The notes: generated from the sequence alone by a model not told the origin. A DNA stretch of 64,000 bases from Actinomyces oris (GCF_006546825.1 NZ_VICC01000008.1:62001-126000), one strand, 5' to 3'. Positions 1 through 8,868 are shown, counted from the stretch's first letter. Numbers and translations are program-made.

Positions 1-53
1 TCCCCACCATTATGAGGCCGCCCATCCGCACTGTCCACATCGCATTCTTCCTT

Positions 54-200
54 CGGCCGGGGACATCCTGCGCGTGGGGGTGCATTTTCTCCCGGCCGGG
101 GACATGTCGCGCGTAGGGGGACAGGATTCCGGTCCCCGACGGCGTCGAACGCCCCCGGACGGAATGACACGCACCCGGTCGCGTGGAATGTCCCCGGCCG
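54..200. promoter_or_regulatory. Three copies of a CGGCCGGGGACAT motif upstream of amylase
   Basis: The 13-mer CGGCCGGGGACAT occurs at 54-66 and again at 93-105, each followed by similar sequence ending in a G-run, and its exact reverse complement occurs at 188-200. All three lie in the 227 bases before the amylase start. Spaced direct and inverted copies look like a multi-site operator, but the regulator is unknown and the motif is GC-rich enough that chance duplication is possible. Bases 1-53 show nothing I can name. Confidence 0.4.
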
Positions 201-227
201 CGGGGGAGGACTGGCAGCATCGGAACC

Positions 228-1760
228 GTGACCGAGAACCACGCCCAGCCCAGCCCCGCCAACCCGGACGACGTCGTCAACCCCCTCCTGCTCCAGGCCT
301 TCGCCTGGGACCTTCCCGCCGACTCCACCCACTGGCGCCTCCTGGCGGACAACGCCGCCCTCCTGGCCGACTGCGGGGTGAGCTCGGTGTGGCTGCCGCC
401 CGCCTACAAGGGCCAGGCCGGAGTGGAGGACGTCGGCTACGGCGTCTACGACACCTACGACCTGGGCGAGTTCGACCAGAAGGGCACCGTCCCCACCAAG
501 TACGGCACCAAGGAGGACTACCTCGCCGCCATCGAGGCCCTGCACGCCGCCGGCATCAGCGTCGTGGCGGACATCGTCCTCAATCACCGCATGGGCGGCG
601 ACGGCACCGAGGTCGTGCGCGCCACCCCCGTCGACCCCCACGACCGCACGCGCCCCATCGGTGAGACCGAGGAGATCACCGCGTGGACCCGCTACACCTT
701 CCCGGGGCGCGCCGGCGCCTACTCGGACTTCACCTGGGACTGGACCTGCTTCCACGGCACTGACTGGGACGAGGCCCGCCACCAGCAGGGCGTCTGGCTC
801 TTCGAGGGCAAGCAGTGGAACGAGAACGTCAACGACGAGCTCGGCAACTACGACTACCTCATGGGCTCCGACGTCCACGTCACCGACCCCGCCGTCAGTG
901 CCGAGATGGACCACTGGGGGCGCTGGTACGTAGAGACCACCGGCGTCGACGGCCTGCGCCTGGACGCACTCAAGCACGTCGGAGCCGACTTCTTCGCCCG
1001 CTGGCTGCCCGAGCTGCGCCGCGCCACCGGCCGCGCCCTGCCAGCCGTGGGCGAGTACTGGACCCGCGACATCGCCGAGCTGGAGGGCTACCTGGAGGCC
1101 GTTCCTTTCATGAGCCTGTTCGACGTCCCCCTCCACTTCCACCTGCACGCCGCCTCCACCTCCAACGGCGACGTCGACCTGTCCCGCCTCTTCGAGGGCA
1201 CCCTCGTGGCCTCCGACCCCGAGCGTGCCGTCACCTTCGTGGAGAACCACGACACCCAGCCGGGCCAGTCGCTGGCCTCCACCATCGAGTCCTGGTTCAA
1301 GCCCTCGGCCTACGCCCTCATCCTGCTACGCGAGGCCGGAACCCCCTGCGTCTTCTGGGGCGACCTGTTCGGCACGCCCGAGACCGGCGACCTGCCAGCC
1401 GTCACCGAGCTGCCGCTGCTCATGACCATGCGACGCGCCCTGGCCCACGGCCCCCAGCACGACGCCCTCGACGACCCCGACGTCGTCGGCTTCGCGCGCG
1501 AGGGCGACGACGCCCACCCCGGCTCCGGGCTCGCCGTCGTCCTGTCCGACCGCAGGGCTGCCACCAAACGCCTCCACGTCGGGGCGCGGCACGCCGGCGA
1601 GCAGTGGATTTGCGTCCTGGGCGGGCACGAGCCGGTCACTATCGGTGACGATGGCAACGTCGAGCTGCCCGTGTCCGACGGCGGCCTGAGCGTCTACGCG
1701 CCGGAGGCTGCCCGCCCGATCCTGGACAGTGCCGAGCAGCACCTCCTGCGTCAGCGCTGA
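228..1760 (+). CDS. Alpha-amylase, GH13 (cytosolic type)
   Basis: Hydrolyses internal alpha-1,4-glucosidic bonds in starch, glycogen or maltodextrins. The four GH13 signature regions are present: DIVLNH, then GLRLDALKH with the nucleophile Asp, the catalytic Glu in VGEYW, and FVENHDTQ. No signal peptide is visible, and the length (about 510 residues) fits the GH13_5 cytoplasmic alpha-amylases. An upstream GTG at 183 has no ribosome binding site; the GTG at 228 follows a GGAGGA (205-210) at a rather long spacing, and the family-like sequence begins only around NPLLLQAF, so I prefer 228. The stop codon lies inside a hairpin (1754-1790). Likely works on internal glycogen; its neighbours give no pathway context. 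Confidence 0.93.
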   Translation: MTENHAQPSPANPDDVVNPLLLQAFAWDLPADSTHWRLLADNAALLADCGVSSVWLPPAYKGQAGVEDVGYGVYDTYDLGEFDQKGTVPTKYGTKEDYLAAIEALHAAGISVVADIVLNHRMGGDGTEVVRATPVDPHDRTRPIGETEEITAWTRYTFPGRAGAYSDFTWDWTCFHGTDWDEARHQQGVWLFEGKQWNENVNDELGNYDYLMGSDVHVTDPAVSAEMDHWGRWYVETTGVDGLRLDALKHVGADFFARWLPELRRATGRALPAVGEYWTRDIAELEGYLEAVPFMSLFDVPLHFHLHAASTSNGDVDLSRLFEGTLVASDPERAVTFVENHDTQPGQSLASTIESWFKPSAYALILLREAGTPCVFWGDLFGTPETGDLPAVTELPLLMTMRRALAHGPQHDALDDPDVVGFAREGDDAHPGSGLAVVLSDRRAATKRLHVGARHAGEQWICVLGGHEPVTIGDDGNVELPVSDGGLSVYAPEAARPILDSAEQHLLRQR

Positions 1761-1790
1761 GCTCGGCGAACCACTCGCGAGGCTCAGCGC
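1754..1790 (+). terminator. Hairpin at amylase stop, convergent region
   Basis: GCGCTGAGC (1754-1762) and GCTCAGCGC (1782-1790) form a perfect 9-bp stem with a 19-base loop, starting just before the amylase stop codon and lying between two convergent genes. There is no clear T-tract. Confidence 0.45.
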
Positions 1791-1821
1791 CGGCGACACT
1801 GAGGAACGAGCCAAGACGCGT

Positions 1822-2994
1822 CTACTCCGCAGGGAGCAGCCATGCCTTGTGGGACTCGATGGAGACGCGTACGGCCTGCCCCTCCTGGAACAGCTCATCC
1901 TGACGAGGATCGGAGACGACGCAGACAATGGAACCGTACTCGGTCTCGACCTCGTACTCGACGGTCTCCCCGTAGAAGACGCGGGTGATGATCTGTCCCA
2001 GCGAGCCCGAGATTCTCTGGGTAGGTTCCTGGACCGCGGCCAGTCTCACCGACTCGGGGCGCACCATGAGCACAACCTCCTGGTCCCGGTCCACTGCGGT
2101 GGGATGACTGGGTACGGTCGTCTCAGAACCGAGCACCTCCACCTTCGCTCGCCTCTGCGTCTGGGAGGGCGCATCGAGTGCCTCGATGACTGTGGCTTTG
2201 AGGAAGTTGGCGCGTCCCACGAAGTCGGCCACGAACACCGATGCGGGATGCAGGTAGATCTCCTCAGGAGTGTCCACTTGTTCGATGCGGCCTGCATTCA
2301 TGACGACAATGCGATCGGACATTGCCATGGCCTCAGACTGGTCATGCGTGACGTAGACCGACGTGATCCCCAGTCGTTTCTGCATGTGGCGGATTTCCAG
2401 GCGCATTTTGATACGCAGCTTGGCATCGAGGTTGGAGAGGGGCTCGTCGAAGAGCAGCACCTTGGGGCGCACAACCATGGCGCGGGCGAGGGCGACACGC
2501 TGCTGCTGGCCGCCAGAGAGCTGAGATGGGGCGCGTTTGGCCATGGCTGTCAGGTTCATCGCAGTCAAAGCCACCTCAATGGCCTCATCCATCTGTGCTG
2601 CCGGCATCTTCTGCAGCTTGAGGCCGTAAGCGACGTTGTCCCGCACTGACAAATGGGGGAAGAGGGCATAGGACTGGAAGACCATCGACATTGGGCGGCG
2701 GTTAGGAGGGATGACCGCCATGTTGTCTCCGTCGAGCATAACCTTTCCGGATGATGCATCTTCGAAGCCGGCGATCATTCGCAATGTGGTGGTTTTTCCG
2801 CAGCCTGAGGGTCCGAGGAGCGTGATGAACTCCCCTGGATCGATGTCGAGGTTGATGTGGTCAACGGCAGTCACCTCTCCGCTGCCGTCACCGAATGTCT
2901 TGGTGAGTTCCACGAGGGAGAGACGGCCGCTCTTGGTGTCGGAAGCCTCCTGGTCCGAGCTGGAGCGCACCTTCGTCTTGGCGGTGGTGTTCAT
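1822..2994 (-). CDS. ABC transporter ATP-binding protein (ferric iron/FbpC-like)
   Basis: ATPase subunit of a binding-protein-dependent importer. Visible are Walker A (GPSGCGKTT), the signature LSGGQQQRVALARA, Walker B (VLLFDEPLSNLD), the H-loop region YVTHDQSEAMAMSD, and a C-terminal TOBE-like region from about residue 290. At 390 residues it has the usual length of the FbpC/PotA/2-aminoethylphosphonate group. It is the last gene of a minus-strand block after the permease (24-base gap) and binding protein. Substrate cannot be fixed from the ATPase; the binding protein suggests Fe(III) or a related substrate. Confidence 0.92.
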   Translation of the reverse strand: MNTTAKTKVRSSSDQEASDTKSGRLSLVELTKTFGDGSGEVTAVDHINLDIDPGEFITLLGPSGCGKTTTLRMIAGFEDASSGKVMLDGDNMAVIPPNRRPMSMVFQSYALFPHLSVRDNVAYGLKLQKMPAAQMDEAIEVALTAMNLTAMAKRAPSQLSGGQQQRVALARAMVVRPKVLLFDEPLSNLDAKLRIKMRLEIRHMQKRLGITSVYVTHDQSEAMAMSDRIVVMNAGRIEQVDTPEEIYLHPASVFVADFVGRANFLKATVIEALDAPSQTQRRAKVEVLGSETTVPSHPTAVDRDQEVVLMVRPESVRLAAVQEPTQRISGSLGQIITRVFYGETVEYEVETEYGSIVCVVSDPRQDELFQEGQAVRVSIESHKAWLLPAE

Positions 2995-3018
2995 TGTGAA
3001 AGTCCTTTCTGAATGGGG

Positions 3019-4770
3019 TTACAGGCTCGTACGGGCTGACGATGCCACCGAGGTGTCGCGGACCAGGAGGTTGGTCGCACCGATGACGAGCATGACGATG
3101 ACGATGAGGATGGTGCAGAATGCGAATGCGTTCCCGAATCTTCCTGCGTCAACCTCGGAAAGGATCTGGGAGGTCATAATCTTAGTTTTCGGAGTAGTGA
3201 TGAATACGATCGGCGATAGGGTTGTCATAGAGCGAGCAAATGCGTACGTGAGGCCGGCGATGAAGGCTGGTCTAATGAGCGGCATCGTCACCTTGGCGAA
3301 GGTCTGCAGCCCTGAGGCGCCCAGGGATGTTGATGCCTCGTCGATGGACTTGTCCACCTGTTGAAGGCTTGCGATACCTGATCGCTGACCTGATGGCATG
3401 GAGCGGGCAATGTACACCATAATGATGGCAATGGCTCCGCCGAAGACTGCGCTTCCTCCAGCAAGGGCTGGCATGAACATGAGGTGACCGAAGATGACCG
3501 GATTATTGAAGGTGATGAGGTAGCCAATGCCCAGGACTGTTCCGGGAACCGATAGTCCTAACATTCCCAGGAAGTCCATGAGGCCGGCGCTGGCCTTGAG
3601 TCGCACGACGACGAGCCAGGCTACAAGCATTCCCAGAACTCCGGCGATCGGAGTGGCGATAAGCGCCAGGATCGTCGTGTCGATCATGGCGTCATTGCCG
3701 ATTCCGGACAGCACGTACTGGAAGTTCTTGAGCGTGAACGTGTTGTCCACGCCCAGGATCTTGACGAAGGCTCCCAGGATGACAGTCGCATAGATCGACA
3801 CCACGAACAGCCCCAGGGCCACTGCCGTCACAGACAGCGCGATGCGGGGAAGTGGAGCGCGAACCAGCCGGACTCGGCCGGTGGGCTTCCCGGTGACGGT
3901 CACAGCGGAGCTGCGCGACGCCCAATACCTCTGAAGGACGAACACCAGCAGGGCCGGCACCAGAAGCACCAGCGAGTAGGCGCTCCCAGCGGCGGTGTTG
4001 TACTCGCCGTTGACTGCGATGTAGGCGCGAGACGCCAGCACGGTGAAGTCTCCTCCGATGACCAGTGGGTTCGCCAGGTCGGCAATCGCTTCGACGAAGA
4101 GCAGAAGGAAGGAGGAGGCGAAGCCCGGGATAAGCATGGGGAGGGTGACTGTGCGGAACACCGTCCAGGGTGAGGCGCCCAGCGAGGCCGCGGCTTCCTC
4201 CATGGCTGGATCCAGGTTGCGCAGCATGCCGAGCATGTTCATGTAGGCGACGGGGAAGAAGGACAGGGAGAGCACCAGGGTCAGGCCGGGGAGCCCGTAA
4301 ATGTTCCACTGCTGGCCTAGCAGCTGAGTGGAGACGATCCCGTTGCGTCCGAAGAGCGTGATGGAGGCCGTGGCGACGGCGAAGGGTGGGGAGACGATGG
4401 GGATGAGGCAGATGAGATGAAGGAGACGCTTACCGGGTATGTCCACACGAGCCTGCACGTAGGCGAAGAAGAAACCGATGAGTGTTCCGACGGTTCCGAC
4501 GACGAGGCCTAGAACGACGGTATTGGTAACCGTTGCTCGGTTCGTCGTGGAGCGCAGCAGACTGGTGAGGACCTCTGAGCCGTTGGCGGAGAACGCCTGA
4601 GAAAGGATCGTCACCAGCGGAAGGACGATGAGGACGACGAGAACAAGGGTGATAGCAGTAACGATGCCGATCGTCACCGGGTCTCGCCGGATCTTGGTGG
4701 AGCGTCGTGTCGTTGCTGCGGAAGGTGCAGGGGTATGGGGGCTGGGCAGCGTTGAGGCCGCGGAAGACAT
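3019..4770 (-). CDS. ABC transporter permease, fused two-domain FbpB-like
   Basis: Membrane channel subunit with two copies of the BPD_transp_1 permease domain in one chain. The first spans roughly residues 60-300 and the second about 330-570 after an Arg-rich linker. Each has the EAA-type loop: EEAAASLGASPWTVF in the first and DEASTSLGASGLQTF in the second. About 12 membrane segments are apparent. The frame is open upstream to 4899, but that extension is Pro/Arg-rich and overlaps the binding-protein gene, so the ATG at 4770 (start MSSAAST) is chosen. The double-permease layout is typical of FbpB/iron(III) and aminoethylphosphonate importers. Confidence 0.9.
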   Translation of the reverse strand: MSSAASTLPSPHTPAPSAATTRRSTKIRRDPVTIGIVTAITLVLVVLIVLPLVTILSQAFSANGSEVLTSLLRSTTNRATVTNTVVLGLVVGTVGTLIGFFFAYVQARVDIPGKRLLHLICLIPIVSPPFAVATASITLFGRNGIVSTQLLGQQWNIYGLPGLTLVLSLSFFPVAYMNMLGMLRNLDPAMEEAAASLGASPWTVFRTVTLPMLIPGFASSFLLLFVEAIADLANPLVIGGDFTVLASRAYIAVNGEYNTAAGSAYSLVLLVPALLVFVLQRYWASRSSAVTVTGKPTGRVRLVRAPLPRIALSVTAVALGLFVVSIYATVILGAFVKILGVDNTFTLKNFQYVLSGIGNDAMIDTTILALIATPIAGVLGMLVAWLVVVRLKASAGLMDFLGMLGLSVPGTVLGIGYLITFNNPVIFGHLMFMPALAGGSAVFGGAIAIIMVYIARSMPSGQRSGIASLQQVDKSIDEASTSLGASGLQTFAKVTMPLIRPAFIAGLTYAFARSMTTLSPIVFITTPKTKIMTSQILSEVDAGRFGNAFAFCTILIVIVMLVIGATNLLVRDTSVASSARTSL

Positions 4771-4829
4771 GGAGGACTCCGATCGAGGGGGCCGCTCGGC
4801 TGGTGGCGGCCGTGGGAAGGGTGGAGAGA

Positions 4830-4859
4830 GTGTTCCGGGACCGACTGGTCCCGGAACAC
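4830..4859 (-). terminator. 13-bp perfect stem-loop between binding protein and permease genes
   Basis: GTGTTCCGGGACC (4830-4842) and GGTCCCGGAACAC (4847-4859) pair perfectly around a four-base GACT loop, directly after the binding-protein stop (4877) and before the permease start (4770). No T-run follows, so it probably protects the upstream mRNA or partly attenuates transcription. That would give more binding protein than permease, as is common in ABC operons. Confidence 0.75.
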
Positions 4860-4876
4860 GGATGGAGAGGTCTTCG

Positions 4877-5911
4877 TCACTCCTTCGGTTGTGCGGCAAT
4901 CTCCTCGTCGAAGCGCTTGGTCAGCGCGGGCTTGGCCTCCGCCGCGGCCTTGAAGTTGTAGTCCACCAAGGTGACGTCATCGAGCTTGACCATCTTGTCG
5001 CTGGTCTTGGCGTCGGGGTTGGTTGGAATCTGGTAAGACCCCACGGTCTGTCCGATGTTCTGAGCGTCGGCCGAGATCGCCCAGTCGATGTACTTCTTGG
5101 CCGCCTCGGAGTGCTTGGACTTGGCCACCAGGGCCACCCCGCCGACTTCGTAACCGGTTCCCTCCTTGGGGAAGGACACCTGGAGGTCAGACATGCCCTC
5201 TTCCTGGTACTTCACGCAGTCGTGGGAGAAGACCAGACCCACGGCCACTTCACCGCGGCCCGCGATCTGCCCTGGCGCAGTGCCGGACTTGGTGTACTGC
5301 AGAACATTGCTGTGCAGCTTCTTCATGTAGTCCAGGGCTTGGTCCTGTCCGCCCAGGCGGACATTCTGCGTCCACAGGGTGGTGAAAGCCGTTCCGGAGG
5401 TTGACGGGTGAGCGGTAGAGACCTGCCCCTTGAATGCAGGGTTGAGTAGATCGTCCCAGGATTTTGGTGCCTCCGCGCCCAGCTTCTTCAGGACCGTCTT
5501 GTTGGAGCAGAACCCCAGGACTCCCACGTAGACTCCAGTCCACTTGTGGTCGGCGTCCTTGTACTTGTCAGGGATCTTGGCTGCGCTGGGGGATTCGTAG
5601 GCCTCGATGAGTCCCTTGGTCGCCGCGGTCCCGTAGCCGTCCACAGGGCCTCCGTGCCAGACATCGAACTCGGGGTTGTTCTTCGCCGAGTCGAGGCGGG
5701 CGACGGTCTCACCGGAGGAGAGCCGCACGTAGGTGGCTTGGATCCCGGTCTGCTCGGTGAAGGTCTGAGTCCACTTCTGGCACAGATCCTCCATGGCTCC
5801 GCAGGCGATGGTGATCGAATCGCTCTTCGATTCGTCAACCGCGCAGCCGGTCAGGGCCAGGGCACTCGCAGTAGTGGCGGCAAGCAAGGTAGAGAACAGC
5901 CGCTTCCTCAT
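4877..5911 (-). CDS. ABC transporter substrate-binding lipoprotein (FbpA/AfuA-like)
   Basis: Extracellular solute-binding lipoprotein feeding the adjacent permease and ATPase. The chosen ATG (5911) gives MRKRLFSTLLA, a hydrophobic stretch and a lipobox LTGC with Cys at residue 23; AAGGAGA sits just upstream. The body (344 residues) has the extracellular solute-binding type 1/iron(III) pattern, with FDVWHGGPVDGY early, PKSWDDLLNPAFKGQV mid-chain and VGGVALVAKSKHSEAAK near the C-terminus. The HGGP/SWDDL pattern also occurs in 2-aminoethylphosphonate binders, so iron(III) is likely but not proven. Read after the sensor kinase and regulator in the same direction; the 135-base gap before it could hold its own promoter. 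Confidence 0.9.
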   Translation of the reverse strand: MRKRLFSTLLAATTASALALTGCAVDESKSDSITIACGAMEDLCQKWTQTFTEQTGIQATYVRLSSGETVARLDSAKNNPEFDVWHGGPVDGYGTAATKGLIEAYESPSAAKIPDKYKDADHKWTGVYVGVLGFCSNKTVLKKLGAEAPKSWDDLLNPAFKGQVSTAHPSTSGTAFTTLWTQNVRLGGQDQALDYMKKLHSNVLQYTKSGTAPGQIAGRGEVAVGLVFSHDCVKYQEEGMSDLQVSFPKEGTGYEVGGVALVAKSKHSEAAKKYIDWAISADAQNIGQTVGSYQIPTNPDAKTSDKMVKLDDVTLVDYNFKAAAEAKPALTKRFDEEIAAQPKE

Positions 5912-6046
5912 GGGATTCTCCTTTGAATCAAGTGGGATTGGGTGGCAGGAGGTCTTAGAAGCATGACATCCCACCGGGTGCCTCCCATCATCCCTGGTGT
6001 CGGAGACCGACGAGGTGTCGGGAAGTAACGGTTGGTAACACCGCCG

Positions 6047-6814
6047 TCACCGTCGTGGTGCGGTGGGCGAAGCGGTTGCAGAGTGCGGTTCTGCCGTGTC
6101 GCCAGATGCACTCTCCGCCAAGTGGGGCATGGTGTAGCCCTCCCCCCGCACCGAGTGGATGTATCTCCTGCCGCCCTCACCCAGAGAGCGCCTCACCCTG
6201 TAGGCGGTGGTCTTGATCATGTCCTTGCCGCCGCTATGGTCCTCTGTGCCCCAGACCTGGCTGAGCAGGTCTGCGTATGTCACCACGTTCCCGATGTTGC
6301 GGGCGAGGACCTCCAAGAACCTCACCTCCGTATCGGACATGTCCAGCGCCGAACCATGCAGATAGACCCGGTGCGAGGCGGTATCGATCATCAGGTCTCC
6401 ATTGGAGAGAGCAGGGGAGCGGCGTCCGTGCCATCTGCGTACGAGTGCCTGGGCTCGCAAGGTGAGCTCGCGGGGGCTGAACGGCTTGGTGACGTAGTCG
6501 TCGGCCCCTGCTTCCAGCCCACGGATCCGGTCCGGCTCGTCAGACAGCGCGGTGATCATCATGATGGGTACGTCCGAGATTCCTCGGATGCGTTCAGCCA
6601 CGGCGACCCCGGAGACCACCGGAATCATGAGGTCAAGAACCACGAGATCGAAGCGACGCTGTTTGAAGGTGGACCAGGCCTGTGCTCCATCAGTCGCGGT
6701 GACAACAGTGAAACCCGCTGTTTCGAGGGCGAAGCGCATAATCATCAGGATCTGTGGTTCGTCGTCGACGACGAGAACCTGGGGTGCGCCTGGTGGCCGG
6801 ATCGTGTCATTCAC
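6047..6814 (-). CDS. Two-component response regulator, OmpR/PhoB family
   Basis: DNA-binding response regulator. The N-terminal receiver shows the acidic pocket VVDDE (15-19), phospho-acceptor Asp61 in LDLMIP and the conserved Lys in TKPFSPREL. The C-terminal winged-helix region contains TYADLLSQVWG and TTAYRVRRSLGEGGRRYIHSVRG-type sequence, ending in a recognition-wing G-Y. Start is GTG at 6814, overlapping the kinase stop by 8 bases, so the two are translationally linked. Because the iron-type ABC genes follow in the same direction, those genes are the obvious candidate target. Confidence 0.93.
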   Translation of the reverse strand: MNDTIRPPGAPQVLVVDDEPQILMIMRFALETAGFTVVTATDGAQAWSTFKQRRFDLVVLDLMIPVVSGVAVAERIRGISDVPIMMITALSDEPDRIRGLEAGADDYVTKPFSPRELTLRAQALVRRWHGRRSPALSNGDLMIDTASHRVYLHGSALDMSDTEVRFLEVLARNIGNVVTYADLLSQVWGTEDHSGGKDMIKTTAYRVRRSLGEGGRRYIHSVRGEGYTMPHLAESASGDTAEPHSATASPTAPRR

Positions 6815-7637
6815 TGGTCGTCGCCTCCTTGTGGTCGGGTTCCCGCCACGTGCGTGGAAGGGTGAGAAACACTGTTGTTCCTTTTCGGGAGATGGTGTCG
6901 ACGAGCACTTTTCCGCCGTGGAGCTCGACGATGCGTTGGGTAATCATCATCCCCAATCCGGTTCCCGGTCGTCGGGAACCCCCAGTCGCGAAGGGGGTGA
7001 ACAATACAGCCCGGTCCTCCGGGGTCATGCCTGTACCGTTATCGGAAACGGATATGGTGACGGTTTCTTCTGACTCAGTGATGCGCACCAGGATGGAGAC
7101 GCCTTCGCCTGCGTGTCGGGCGGCGTTGTTGACAACGTTCGTGACGGCCTGCCCCATCAGGCGAGGATCCACTTGGAGGCGCAGCGGCGCCCCGTGGTTG
7201 TCCAATCGGATGGACGCGTTGTGAACCCGGCGCAACTGGGCGACACACTCGCGAACCAGCTGGCGCATCTCAGTCCACTCCAGGCGCAGATTAAACAGAT
7301 CGGACTCCAGGCTGGCTTCGGCCAGGAGGTCGGAGGCCATATCGATCACCTGGTTGGAGTTCTCTGCGATGGTCTGAATGAAGCGTTTCTGGTCGGGGTT
7401 GAGTGGGCCGGCGCTCTCATCGAGGAGCAGCTCGGCAGCGCCGCGCACGACGGTCAGGGGCGTACGTAACTCATGAGACAGCACGTTGGGGCGCCGCATC
7501 CTTTCCTCATGGAAGGTACGAAGGCGGGCGAGCTCTCCCCGGGTGCGTTGCAGAGAGCGTCGGTAGTGGAGCAGGAGCGCACTGCAGACGATGACAGCGA
7601 GCACGGCCGCACACAGGGCCGCCGTGCACCACGTCAT
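6807..7637 (-). CDS. Short membrane sensor histidine kinase
   Basis: Partner kinase of the adjacent regulator. The open frame runs far upstream, but that part overlaps the pfpI gene antisense; the ATG at 7637 is preceded by GGGAGG at 6 bases and gives a 276-residue protein. It has a single N-terminal membrane helix (about 4-24), a short coiled stretch, an H-box VLSHELRTPL (phospho-His), N-box NVVNNAARHA, G1 DNGTGM and G2 GTGLGM. There is essentially no extracellular loop and no PAS, HAMP or other sensor domain, so it presumably senses within the membrane or through the transporter. Confidence 0.9.
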   Translation of the reverse strand: MTWCTAALCAAVLAVIVCSALLLHYRRSLQRTRGELARLRTFHEERMRRPNVLSHELRTPLTVVRGAAELLLDESAGPLNPDQKRFIQTIAENSNQVIDMASDLLAEASLESDLFNLRLEWTEMRQLVRECVAQLRRVHNASIRLDNHGAPLRLQVDPRLMGQAVTNVVNNAARHAGEGVSILVRITESEETVTISVSDNGTGMTPEDRAVLFTPFATGGSRRPGTGLGMMITQRIVELHGGKVLVDTISRKGTTVFLTLPRTWREPDHKEATTSE

Positions 7638-7823
7638 CGTTCGCCTCCCGATGCTGCTTGAGCTGTCGGAGCGAGCCGCAGCCGACAAGGATCGACTTAG
7701 ACTACTCCCGGCGTCGAGTTGCCGATCAGTACGGATGCGCCCAACGGTTCCTGCAGCCGGTGGCCGGCGCGTAGGGTGATGGCGCCAGCCGCATTGACCT
7801 GAGCCGACCTTCCTGGAGGAGAC

Positions 7824-8417
7824 ATGCCCGCTTTCCACGCGCCCACCGATCAGAGGACCGACAAGGCCGTCGCCGTCTTCATCGCCCCCGGGCTGGAGGA
7901 GGTCGAGGCGCTGGCGACCGTGGATATCCTCTTCCGCGCCGGTATCCCCACGACGATGATCTCCGTGACTCCCGAGCGGGCCGTCGTCTCCTCCCACAAC
8001 ATCGTCGTCACCTGTGACCTCGCCCTGGCCGAGGCGAACCTGGACGACTACGACATGCTCGTCCTGCCCGGCGGCATCCCCGGCACCCCCAACCTCAAGG
8101 CCGTCGAGCCTCTCATGGCTGCGGTCACTGAGCGGGTGCGCACCGGCCGGCCCGTGGCCGCGATCTGCGCCGCCCCCTCGATCCTGGCCGAGCTGGGCCT
8201 GCTCGAGGGCCGCCAGGCGACGTCGAACCCCGGCTTCGTGGGCGTGCTCGCCGAGCACGGCGCGCAGGTCAGCCAGGCCGCCGTCGTCACGGACGGCCCC
8301 TTCATCACCTCCCGCGGCATGGGCACCGCCATCGACTTCGGCCTGGAGATCGTGCGCCACTACCTGGGCGAGGAGGCCGTCGACGACGTCAAGGCCAAGA
8401 TCGTCTACCAGGGCTGA
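7824..8417 (+). CDS. DJ-1/PfpI family protein (YajL/ThiJ-like)
   Basis: Member of the DJ-1/PfpI superfamily, which includes chaperones, deglycase-like enzymes and stress proteins. The 197-residue chain carries the conserved Glu in APGLEEVEAL, the PGG turn in LVLPGGIPG, and the nucleophile-elbow Cys in AAICAAPS. A C-terminal FGLEIVRHYLG helix is typical of the YajL/human DJ-1 branch. An excellent CTGGAGGAG ribosome binding site precedes the ATG. It stands alone, divergent from the histidine kinase and convergent with the SdpI-like gene. The exact biochemical activity cannot be read from sequence. Confidence 0.92.
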   Translation: MPAFHAPTDQRTDKAVAVFIAPGLEEVEALATVDILFRAGIPTTMISVTPERAVVSSHNIVVTCDLALAEANLDDYDMLVLPGGIPGTPNLKAVEPLMAAVTERVRTGRPVAAICAAPSILAELGLLEGRQATSNPGFVGVLAEHGAQVSQAAVVTDGPFITSRGMGTAIDFGLEIVRHYLGEEAVDDVKAKIVYQG

Positions 8418-8458
8418 GCGCTCGCCCCGGACGCCGACCGACTCCGACCACCCCCGAC

Positions 8459-8494
8459 CGGCTCCCTCACCAAAGTCGGTAAGTGGGGGAGCCG
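8459..8494. terminator. Hairpin between convergent pfpI and sdpI-like genes
   Basis: CGGCTCCCTCAC (8459-8470) pairs with GTGGGGGAGCCG (8483-8494), 11 of 12 positions matching, with a 12-base loop. It lies between two convergent stop codons and could serve both strands. Confidence 0.65.
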
Positions 8495-8496
8495 AC

Positions 8497-8868
8497 CTAT
8501 GCGCTCTGTGTCAGTTCCGCGGCGCACCTGCGGGCCTGAACGTGAAGGAATGCGAAACCGGCAACCGTCTGAATCAGCATGATGGCTATGGGGAACAGGA
8601 TCGAGATCGTCTCATGCAGGGCCGCCTGAACGGCGAAGAGGACAGCTGAGTCGAGGAGGACTACACCCACTCCGATGGTGGCCACCGCGCACCGGGCCTG
8701 CATCGTGTACCAGTTCTCCTCCGAGCGCAGCGCGATCTCGTAACGCACTCCCGCCCACGAGTTCGGCGGGAGCCTGCGCTTCGCCATCCGGCGTCCCAGC
8801 ACCACGAGGAGGATGCCTGTCACGCTCAGGATCAGGCTCATGAGTACGGAGCATGTTGTCTCAACCAT
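8497..8868 (-). CDS. SdpI/YhfL family membrane protein
   Basis: Small integral membrane protein (123 residues) with about three or four hydrophobic segments. After the first segment comes RRLPPNSWAGVRYEIALRS followed by EENWY, the N-x-x-x-GxR...W signature of the SdpI/YhfL domain found in the Bacillus immunity protein against the SdpC toxin. Many actinobacterial members have no toxin partner and no known role. None of the neighbours resembles an SdpABC toxin locus. A -10-like TACTAT lies on the minus strand at 8935-8930, giving a leader of roughly 55 bases. Confidence 0.75.
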   Translation of the reverse strand: MVETTCSVLMSLILSVTGILLVVLGRRMAKRRLPPNSWAGVRYEIALRSEENWYTMQARCAVATIGVGVVLLDSAVLFAVQAALHETISILFPIAIMLIQTVAGFAFLHVQARRCAAELTQSA

